Shown here piece after piece: positions 55,583 to 62,250 of a stretch of 64,000 nucleotides of DNA. Numbering within the stretch: the stretch's first letter is position 1; each line of letters opens with the position of its first letter. The DNA comes from a virus, in the IMG/VR virus record IMGVR_UViG_3300031754_000001, positions 1 through 64,000 of that record. One strand, written 5' to 3'. Below the pieces are notes generated by a model. The model worked only from the letters and a program-made list of their open reading frames with translations. It was not told the DNA's origin and searched no databases. The position numbers were made by a program, and so were the translations under genes.

Positions 55583-57585
55583 TGGTCACCACCGCCTGGC
55601 ACGTCGAGCGCGTGCGGATCGAGGAGTACCCGGTCCCGGGCAAGCCGCTCGGCCGCCATGTCTACCACGATTCCCGGAACAGGGCCTACCCGTGGCCCCG
55701 GCAGGCCGGCCGGGAACTGACCTCCCAGCTGTGGACCCGGCACACGCCGATCCTCGATCAGGGATCTATCGGGTCATGCTATCCTCCGGGTGTGAGGATA
55801 CGAATGGCTGATGGCAGTGAACGGCCCATTGAAGACGTGCGGCTCGGTGAGCACGTAGCTACGGCCGAAGGGAATACTGGCCGCGTCATGCAGACAATGA
55901 TCCGAGACGAGGATGGCGGTCTTATCCGCCTGATCTTGTGGGGGCACAGTCACCTGCGCATGACCCGCGAGCACCCGGTCCTGACCAAGCGCGGTTACAT
56001 CCCGGTCAGCAAACTTCGCGTCGGTGATCAGGTAGCCCTCACTCGGTACTTGCCAGAGCAGTACACAACTCATGTCGTCACAGCCGGGCACATTGCTCAG
56101 CCAAGTCACCGGGTTGTCCGGGGTACCCGCTGGCAGGGGCTTCCCGGACGCCGCGGGCTAACTGCAGGCAGTCACATCATCCCGGAAAAGATCGAGCTAA
56201 CTCCGGCATTCGGGCGGCTTATCGGGCTATTTCTGGCAGAGGGCAACATCGATGAAGCCAAGGTGGTCTTCTCCCTGCACCTGAATGAGAAACCCACGCT
56301 AGGTGACGAGATTGCCTCAATCATGTCGGCCTACGGTGTCCAGGCTTCCCGGCGGGACCTGCCAGAGCACCACGGTCACAAGGTCAGCGTGCACGGCACC
56401 GGATGGGCACGGCTCCTGTCATCGCTATGCGGGAACGGTGCGGGACTCAAACGCCTGCACCCTGACCTGACTTCTGGCCCGCCGGAATTTCTGGAGGCAG
56501 TCTTGTCCGGTTGGCGAGATGGGGATGGCCACCGTAAGAAGGATGCCGCTGAGCATACCGGGATCACGATCAGCCACGATCTTGCCCTGGCCATGTACGA
56601 CATTGCCCAGGCTCTCGGCTACCGGCCAGTCATCCGCCATACCCCGCCAGTCGTTAACGGGTTTGCTCGGACCCGGCAGTGGCGCTGGGAAGTAGCTACA
56701 TCGGGCTTGAACGCCCGGAATTACAGCACCCAGGATGATCAGCATGTCTGGCGGAAGGTTCGCGAGATCCGGCTGGAGGATTACATCGGACCGGTTTATG
56801 ACCTGACCGTGGAAGGCGATCACTCCTATGTTGCCGAAGGTGTCGGCGTACACAACTGCACCGGTAACGAGGAAGCAGGCGCGCTCGGCACCGACCCGCT
56901 GTTCGCCGCCCTGCGCAGCGGCTACCCGGTGCTGGACGAAGCGCTGGCGGTCAGGATCTACTCGATGGCCGAGACCATCGACGGGGATGGCCCGTACCCG
57001 CCGAACGACAACGGATCGTCCGGGCCGTCCGCTGCCCAGGCCGCGAAGAACCTCGGCCTGATCGCCGGGTACCTGCACTGCTTCAGCCTGGCTGACGTGC
57101 TCGACGCGCTGGAGGCCGGCCCGGTCGGCATCGGCGCCAACTGGTATGACTCGATGGATTCACCGGACAGCTCGGGCCTGGTGGTCATCAGCGCGGGCGC
57201 TCAGGTCCGCGGCGGCCACGAGTTCCTGTGCCGGGGCAAGGACACCGACGCCCGGCTCCTGCACTTCGACAACAGCTGGGGCACGTCATTCGGCGTCAAC
57301 GGCAGCTTCTCCATGGGCTACGCCACCCTGGAGCGGCTGCTGGCCGAGCAAGGCGACGCCACCGTCTCGCTGCCGCTGACTGCACCCGCTCCGGTACCCG
57401 TCCCTGTTCCCGTGCCAGTACCGCCGGCTCCTGTCCCCACGCCGCCGAACCCCGGCCCGGACACAGATCCCGCCGACGATGCCCTGGCCAGGACCGTCTC
57501 CAACTGGGCGCAGGGGCATCACACGGGATCGAACGAGCGCGCCGCCAGGGCCATCCAGGCGTGGCTCACGGCGAAGGGGCTTTAG
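55582..57585 (+). CDS. papain-like (C1A) cysteine peptidase with intein at the catalytic Cys
   Basis: 667 residues before splicing; the start has GGAGG six bases upstream. The exteins join as TPILDQGSIGS and CTGNEEAGAL, which is the papain QGxxGSC motif, so the +1 Cys of the intein is the active-site nucleophile. The catalytic His is in VRGGHEFLCRG and the Asn in LLHFDNSWGTSFG. After the peptidase comes a Pro/Val repeat linker (APVPVPVPVPVPPAP) and a 50-residue helical domain (ERAARAIQAWLTAKGL). It could act in virion maturation or attack host surface proteins. Activity depends on intein splicing. Confidence 0.88.
   Translation: MVTTAWHVERVRIEEYPVPGKPLGRHVYHDSRNRAYPWPRQAGRELTSQLWTRHTPILDQGSIGSCYPPGVRIRMADGSERPIEDVRLGEHVATAEGNTGRVMQTMIRDEDGGLIRLILWGHSHLRMTREHPVLTKRGYIPVSKLRVGDQVALTRYLPEQYTTHVVTAGHIAQPSHRVVRGTRWQGLPGRRGLTAGSHIIPEKIELTPAFGRLIGLFLAEGNIDEAKVVFSLHLNEKPTLGDEIASIMSAYGVQASRRDLPEHHGHKVSVHGTGWARLLSSLCGNGAGLKRLHPDLTSGPPEFLEAVLSGWRDGDGHRKKDAAEHTGITISHDLALAMYDIAQALGYRPVIRHTPPVVNGFARTRQWRWEVATSGLNARNYSTQDDQHVWRKVREIRLEDYIGPVYDLTVEGDHSYVAEGVGVHNCTGNEEAGALGTDPLFAALRSGYPVLDEALAVRIYSMAETIDGDGPYPPNDNGSSGPSAAQAAKNLGLIAGYLHCFSLADVLDALEAGPVGIGANWYDSMDSPDSSGLVVISAGAQVRGGHEFLCRGKDTDARLLHFDNSWGTSFGVNGSFSMGYATLERLLAEQGDATVSLPLTAPAPVPVPVPVPVPPAPVPTPPNPGPDTDPADDALARTVSNWAQGHHTGSNERAARAIQAWLTAKGL
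55777..56856 (+). other. intein with LAGLIDADG endonuclease, in the peptidase gene
   Basis: 360 residues. Block A CYPPGVRIRMADGSERPIED, block B-like LRMTREHPVLTKRG, dodecapeptides LIGLFLAEGNI and LEAVLSGWRDGDGH, block F/G VYDLTVEGDHSYVAEGVGVHN-type end (last residues VAEGVGVHN) with Cys +1. All splicing residues present. Confidence 0.93.
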
Positions 57586-57750
57586 GTGGAGCCCCCGCTG
57601 ATCCCGCCGGAGGAGTTCGTCGCCCAGGTTAACGCGCGCAACCCGGGCCTGCCGTACCGGACCGCGCTGGATCCGCTGATGATGCTGCTCTGGCACACCG
57701 TCTCGGCCCCGCCGGAGCGCGACCAGCTGACGATCATCACGGGCTATTGA
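57586..57750 (+). CDS. tail-region hypothetical protein (5' part)
   Basis: 54 residues from GTG right after the peptidase stop: EPPLIPPEEFVAQVNARNPG, then LPYRTALDPLMMLLWHTVSA. Another frame immediately continues with a related-looking helix (see next entry), so this gene may have been broken by a frameshift or by the nearby HNH insertion. Confidence 0.45.
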   Translation: MEPPLIPPEEFVAQVNARNPGLPYRTALDPLMMLLWHTVSAPPERDQLTIITGY

Positions 57751-57852
57751 TGAGCGGCTGGCCCGGGTCCCGCTGCTGTGGACCGCGGCCGGGCTGATGC
57801 TTGGTAACGAGGCTGTTCAGGACAAGTACGACTACGAAGGCGCAACAGCCTG
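57751..57852 (+). pseudogene. possible displaced 3' continuation
   Basis: A frame without a normal start reads DERLARVPLLWTAAGLMLGN then EAVQDKYDYEGATA and stops just before the antisense HNH gene. It looks protein-like and could be the remainder of the preceding gene. Confidence 0.3.
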
Positions 57853-58419
57853 AATTACCCAGGTTTCGCCCCGGACGAGCATTCCGATCGTCGTCTTTCC
57901 CATGCAGAACTCCCGTGCCAGGCTGGCCTGAGACTCCCCGGCAGCATTCCGTGCCCGGATCTGCTCAACAAGTTTCCAGGTCAGCTTGGCACGGCCGTTC
58001 TGCTCGCCGGCGGGTTCCGTGCCGTCCCGCCAGCGGTCCTCCTGGTTGCGTTTTGGCGTCCCGTAGTAGAGATTGTCCGGGCTGCAGTCGGTCTGCCCTG
58101 CTGGACCATGGCAGACCTGGTGTCCTGGCGGGCGTTTCCCGATCCAGGTCTGGGCAACCAGGGTGCCGACATAACAGTTGGTACTCTCTCCGTTGACACT
58201 GAGGAGAACCATCAGGCGCTCATATTCGCCGCTTGGATAGGCTTTGCGGATACCCCCGCGCGTACCGGGCCGGGGAAGGCTGCGGATACGTCCGTGACTA
58301 GAGGCGTCGTAGAAACCTTCAAGGCCAGGAATCGCCCGCCACTGCTCGGGCTCGCTAAGATAGCTCACAGCGCAGGTCCAATCTGCGTCAGGTGGCCCGG
58401 TCGCTGCCCTGGACGGCAC
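57832..58419 (-). CDS. NUMOD4/HNH homing endonuclease
   Basis: 195 residues on the opposite strand to its neighbours. EQWRAIPGLEGFYDASSHGR is the NUMOD4 motif; CHGPAGQTDCSPDNLYYGTP is the HNH core; the C-terminal HTH (LVEQIRARNAAGESQASLAR, EFCMGKTTIGMLV) is NUMOD1-like. It is a free-standing mobile endonuclease inserted between tail-region genes, beside two disrupted genes. Confidence 0.88.
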   Translation of the reverse strand: MPSRAATGPPDADWTCAVSYLSEPEQWRAIPGLEGFYDASSHGRIRSLPRPGTRGGIRKAYPSGEYERLMVLLSVNGESTNCYVGTLVAQTWIGKRPPGHQVCHGPAGQTDCSPDNLYYGTPKRNQEDRWRDGTEPAGEQNGRAKLTWKLVEQIRARNAAGESQASLAREFCMGKTTIGMLVRGETWVIQAVAPS

Positions 58420-58503
58420 GGCCGGGCTGATACCTGGATGTTACCCGCGGCTGCGGCCTTCTGGAGCCAGCCTCTCTCGTTTCACGGAGGGAGGTGATGC
58501 TAA

Positions 58504-59578
58504 GTGCGTGTTCTGATTTGTCACCCAGGACCCGATTTTTCCGTAGCAGATGTTTATGCGGGCTGGACCGAAGGCCTGAAAGAAATGGGTTGTGAAGTGG
58601 CCGGATACAATCTTTTACCCAACGACAGGCTCATTTTCTACTCGCTGGCCCTGATCGACAGCGGGGAAGAGGATGAAACCGGGCACCCGATCGTGCGCCA
58701 GGCGATGACTCAGGAGCAGGCTTTTGCTGCTGCTATGCAGGGATTGAGTCATGCCTGTTATACTTTCTGGCCCGATGCCATCTTGTTTATCAGCGGGTTC
58801 TTTCTCAATGCCGCTACTTACGAGCTACTGCGCAGCCGTAAGCACAAGCTAGTCATCCTGAATACAGAATCGCCTTATTTACCAGGACAACGAGCAGCTG
58901 ACCCGCGGGCAGCTCGCGCACCTGAACCTGCTGAATGACCCCACGAACCTGGAATCGTTCAGGAAAGTGACCCCGGCTGAGTACATGCCGCACGCCTACC
59001 GGCCTTCCGTGCATTATCCCCGGCGGGGACCGCGCAACCCGGAACTGGTCAGCGACCTGTGCTTCATCGGCACCGCATTCCGGAGCCGGGTGGAGTTTTT
59101 CGAGAAGATGGACCTGGCCGGGCTTGACGTGCTGATCGGCGGAGCCGACTGGGGCTCGGTCGACCCGGGCAGCCCGCTGGCGCCGTTCATCGGGTCCGGG
59201 GTCGGCAACCCCGATTGCGTCGACAACACCGAGGCGGCCAGGCTGTACCGGCACGCGAAAGCCGGCCTCAACTTCTACCGGCGGGAAACCGCCGAGGCCG
59301 AGAACTGGGACGGCACCGCCTGGGCGATGGGGCCGCGGGAGATCGAGCTGGCCGCCACGGAGCTATTCTTCCTCCGGGATCCCCGGCCCGAGGGCGACGA
59401 GGTGCTGTCTATGCTGCCCACGTTCACCGGTCCGGAAGACGCGAGCGGGAAGCTGCGCTGGTGGCTAGCGCACGACCGCGAACGGGAGAAACGAGCTGCC
59501 CAGGCCCGCGCTGCGATCGCGGACCGGACGTTCACCGCGAACGCCCGCCGCCTGCTCCAGCTGCTTGACAGGATCTGA
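58504..59578 (+). pseudogene. glycosyltransferase split by a +1 frameshift
   Basis: A GTG start with GGAGGGAGGTGAT upstream encodes VLICHPGPDFSVADVYAGWT through LVILNTESPYL, then the frame fails. The next frame continues seamlessly with QDNEQLTRGQLAHLNLLNDP, ESFRKVTPAEYMPHAYRPSV and GADWGSVDPGSPL, the second half of a GT-B family protein of the form TESPYxDxxQ..LNDP. Deleting one T in TTATTTACC near 58875-58880 restores it. The first 370 bases are clearly less GC-rich than the rest. It is either a pseudogene, a sequencing indel or a programmed shift. Confidence 0.75.
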
Positions 59579-59581
59579 GGG

Positions 59582-59839
59582 TTATCTCTCCGGGGGCAGC
59601 CCGAGCATGGCGTTCAGGCCCTCATCCGCTATCGTGCCGCTGATATCGATACTGAGCGGCGGGATGCTGCTCAGCAGCCTGATCGCCCCGGCTGCCCTCC
59701 GGATATGTTCCGTGAATTCCCGGGTGTCCTGCACGACGACGCAGCTCGCGTCCGCGGCGGCCTGGTACAGGTTTCCCCAGACATCCTGCGGCGGGGAAGG
59801 CCGGGCGATCGGGTCCAGGACGATCCGCAGCCTGATCAT
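59582..59839 (-). CDS. small - strand protein
   Basis: 85 residues with a textbook ribosome site (GGAGGTGATCAC before ATG). LRIVLDPIARPSPPQDVWGN and VVVQDTREFTEHIRRAAGAI. It follows the HNH-like frame on the same strand. Function unknown. Confidence 0.55.
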   Translation of the reverse strand: MIRLRIVLDPIARPSPPQDVWGNLYQAAADASCVVVQDTREFTEHIRRAAGAIRLLSSIPPLSIDISGTIADEGLNAMLGLPPER

Positions 59840-59843
59840 GTGA

Positions 59844-60164
59844 TCACCTCCAGGCCAGGTTACCCAGGCTGTCGTCGGTCTTGCCGCCGGGGCCGTGTCT
59901 CGCTCTCCGGCCGCTGCCCGGCCCGCGGAACGCCCGCAGGACGAGGCTCCCTACCGTCACTGTCGTGATCCGGCCGTACTTCGAAAGCGTTACCACCCGA
60001 TAGCCTTTGCTGTTCAGCTGCGGCGCGAGCAGGCCGCCGGCCGTGGCCGCCCTCGGCAGCGAGTACACCTGACCGCAGCAGCTCACCTCGTAGAAGCCGG
60101 CGTACCGGGGTACCGGCAGCCACTGCTCCCTGCCTGCGCACATGAGGCCCGTACCGTGCTGCAT
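59844..60164 (-). CDS. short NUMOD4/HNH endonuclease, C-terminally reduced
   Basis: About 106 residues; Met at 60164 or 60143. EQWLPVPRYAGFYEVSCCGQ is NUMOD4, GYRVVTLSKYGRITTVTVGS the linker strand, and RHGPGGKTDDSLGNLAW the HNH segment, after which a stop follows at once. The 57832 relative continues with about 70 more residues, so this copy is reduced or degenerating. Confidence 0.7.
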   Translation of the reverse strand: MQHGTGLMCAGREQWLPVPRYAGFYEVSCCGQVYSLPRAATAGGLLAPQLNSKGYRVVTLSKYGRITTVTVGSLVLRAFRGPGSGRRARHGPGGKTDDSLGNLAWR

Positions 60165-60254
60165 CGTAATGAGCGTTGCCGCTCCAGCACGGGCCGGGCC
60201 TCGACTTTCCCAGGATACAGGATTGGGATCCGGGAGTTCATGAACTAGGCAACT

Positions 60255-60346
60255 TAAACTGATGCCGACGTTGCCGAGGCCCGTAGCTGCCCACCAGGCG
60301 TACGGATGTGGAGCCGGCTCCCTACTGTTCCTTAGAGGGAGCACAG
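60255..60346 (+). promoter_or_regulatory. promoter and leader of the major tail gene
   Basis: TAAACT -10, GCCCGTAGCTGCC, GGCGTACGGATGTGGAGCC, then GCTCCC paired with GGGAGC, which holds the ribosome site seven bases before the TTG start. Confidence 0.55.
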
Positions 60347-60793
60347 TTGTCCCGCATTCACGGACGTAACGGAGTGGCGTACGTTTCTGTAGACGGCATT
60401 GGTGGCGCAAACCCTGTTGCGAGCCCCATGGCGTTCCTGAGTGACTGGAGCATCAACTTCACCGTCGCGAAAGTTGATGTTACCGCCATGCTCGACTCGA
60501 ACCTCATTTACGTTGCGGGACTCCCGGACGCATCGGGAGACTTCACGGGGTTCTACGACACCGCGACTGCTCAGACGTACGTCGCGGCTACAGACGGCCT
60601 TCCGCGAAACTTCTATCTCTACCCGTCCAACCTGGCCGCTCAGATGTCACCAGTGCCCCAATATTTCTTTGGTACTGTCCTGCCCGATTATTCACTCGCA
60701 GGTGGTGTCGCCGCAGCCGTATCACTCAAGAGCACTTGGAACGCGGCCAGCCGGATCCAGCGGTACCCGGTTTACGGCCTGCCGGGCACCTGA
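60347..60793 (+). CDS. major tail (tube) protein
   Basis: 148 residues starting at TTG, chosen because GAGGGAGC lies just upstream and the N-terminus then reads SRIHGRNGVAYVSVDGIGG. DWSINFTVAKVDVTAMLDSN, GDFTGFYDTATAQTYVAA and LKSTWNAASRIQRYPVYG are typical of tail-tube proteins. It precedes the tail chaperones and tape measure and shares its leader with the capsid gene. Confidence 0.85.
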   Translation: MSRIHGRNGVAYVSVDGIGGANPVASPMAFLSDWSINFTVAKVDVTAMLDSNLIYVAGLPDASGDFTGFYDTATAQTYVAATDGLPRNFYLYPSNLAAQMSPVPQYFFGTVLPDYSLAGGVAAAVSLKSTWNAASRIQRYPVYGLPGT

Positions 60794-60897
60794 CAAGTCC
60801 CGGGGCGCGGAACGTGGGAAGCCGCGCCCCGGTTCCCCGTTTCTGGCATGGCCCGCTGCGCACGGGAGCTGCCCCCGTCTCGTGAGAGGAGGCAGCC

Positions 60898-61461
60898 ATG
60901 CCCGAGGAAGCAGGGCTGGACATCGATTTCGACGCCGAGCTGGCCAGGATCCAGGGCACGGGCGCCGGGGTACCGCAGCCGCCGCCCGCCGCCGAGGTGG
61001 AGGTCACCGAGGGCACGATCGTCACCTCGGACCGCACCGTGGAATTCATGGGCGAGCGGTTCCGTATCAGCGACAGGATCGGCCTGATGCCGATGCTCAA
61101 GTTCTCCGCGCACGCGGACATGAGCACGTCCGACCCGGGTGCCCTGGCCGCCATGTACTCGATGCTGAAGGACTGCATCTATCCCGGCCAGCCCGGCTGC
61201 GGGAACTGCAAGGCCTGCAAGGCGGACGACGAGCGCGCGTGCAAGGACTCCGACCCGGGCGACTGGCGCAGGTTCGAGCAGCACGCCATCGACGCCAAGG
61301 CTGACGCCGACGACCTGCTGGACGTCATCACCAGGGCGATCGAGCTGATCTCGGGCCGCCCTACCGAGCCGCCCTCACCCTCCTCGGCTGGTCGGCGCAG
61401 CACGCGGGACGCCTCGATGGCACGCTCCTCCGCTCGTCGGGCCAGGGGATCGAGGCGCTGA
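60898..61461 (+). CDS. tail assembly chaperone, upstream frame (G)
   Basis: 187 residues. VTSDRTVEFMGERFRISDRI and GLMPMLKFSAHADMSTSDPG, followed by ALAAMYSMLKDCI, match actinophage G proteins. A Cys cluster CGNCKACKADDERAC is an unusual insert. After ELISGRP the frame degenerates into Ser/Arg-rich sequence, while the -1 frame becomes sensible (see next entry). G and GT bind the tape measure protein before tail polymerisation. Confidence 0.85.
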   Translation: MPEEAGLDIDFDAELARIQGTGAGVPQPPPAAEVEVTEGTIVTSDRTVEFMGERFRISDRIGLMPMLKFSAHADMSTSDPGALAAMYSMLKDCIYPGQPGCGNCKACKADDERACKDSDPGDWRRFEQHAIDAKADADDLLDVITRAIELISGRPTEPPSPSSAGRRSTRDASMARSSARRARGSRR

Positions 61462-61682
61462 CCGTCCGGCAGTGCTGCAACGTCGCCTACTCGATCCTGA
61501 CCGAGGGCCGCAGCGACCAGGAGCTGGAGGAGCTGGACTTCGAGATCGGCATGGCCGAGAGCCCGGAGGCCGAGGCGATGCGGGCGCTGCGCGAGCACCA
61601 GGAGGCGATGGGCATGAAGTTCGCGGACCCGGATGCCCCGGTCATGGCACCGCTGGGCAGCCAGGACGAGGAGTTCCGGTAG
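60898..61682 (+). CDS. tail assembly chaperone, -1 frameshift product (GT)
   Basis: In the -1 frame the sequence continues YRAALTLLGWSAQHAGRLDG, QGIEALTVRQCCNVAYSILT, then ELEELDFEIGMAESPEAEAM and ends LGSQDEEFR. The shift should occur near 61355-61370, around TCGGGCCGCCCTACC; no textbook heptamer is evident. The GT fusion is the standard tail-chaperone solution in siphoviruses. Confidence 0.8.
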
Positions 61683-61876
61683 TGGATGACTTCGGCCGCC
61701 ATCTCGGGTGCCTGCTGTACGGGCTCCTGGGCCTGGCCGCGGGCGGCATCCTCGTCGCGGTCGTGCTCGCGTGCCTGATCCTGGCGGGCGTGCTGTTATG
61801 GCCGGCGATATCGCGTGGGACGATGCCGCGCTGTATGACCTGCTGCACTCCCCGGTCGGGCCGGTCGGGGAGCTGA
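61682..61876 (+). CDS. small membrane protein in the tail module
   Basis: 64 residues from a GTG that overlaps the GT stop. GCLLYGLLGLAAGGILVAVV and LACLILAGVLLWP form one or two spans; the tail has four Cys. It overlaps the next gene by about 80 bases. Function unknown. Confidence 0.45.
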   Translation: MDDFGRHLGCLLYGLLGLAAGGILVAVVLACLILAGVLLWPAISRGTMPRCMTCCTPRSGRSGS

Positions 61877-62250
61877 TCGCCGAGCTGAGCGAGCGCGGCG
61901 CGGCCGTGGCCCGCGCGGTGGTCCCGATCCGCCGCAGCCGGGCCGGGCATAACAGCACCGCTAAGCCGCCCGGGTTCACCAAGGCCGGCATCCGCGTGCA
62001 CGGCCCGGTTACCGGCAGCCGCGGCGGCCTGTACGGGGGCGTGAATGCGCCTTTCGACCCGGGCGCCTTCCTGGAATACCCGGCTGAGCAGATGTCGAGA
62101 ACCTACCCGTTCCTCACGACCGGCATGAATTCGCTGGAGTTGTTATGGCCGGCCGCAAACTCGGCGACGTGTTCTTCGTGGTCAGCCCGGAGACTAAGTA
62201 CTTCCGGGCGGAAACCGACGCCGGGATCAAGCGCGCTATCGCCGGGATGA
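61798..62250 (+). CDS. HK97 gp10-like tail protein
   Basis: 150 residues. LYDLLHSPVGPVGELIAELS with ERGAAVARAVVPIRRSRAGH, GFTKAGIRVHGPVTGSRGGL and PAEQMSRTYPFLTTGMNSL match tail completion proteins of the gp10 type. The C-terminal 35 residues overlap the tape measure start in another frame. Confidence 0.7.
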   Translation: MAGDIAWDDAALYDLLHSPVGPVGELIAELSERGAAVARAVVPIRRSRAGHNSTAKPPGFTKAGIRVHGPVTGSRGGLYGGVNAPFDPGAFLEYPAEQMSRTYPFLTTGMNSLELLWPAANSATCSSWSARRLSTSGRKPTPGSSALSPG

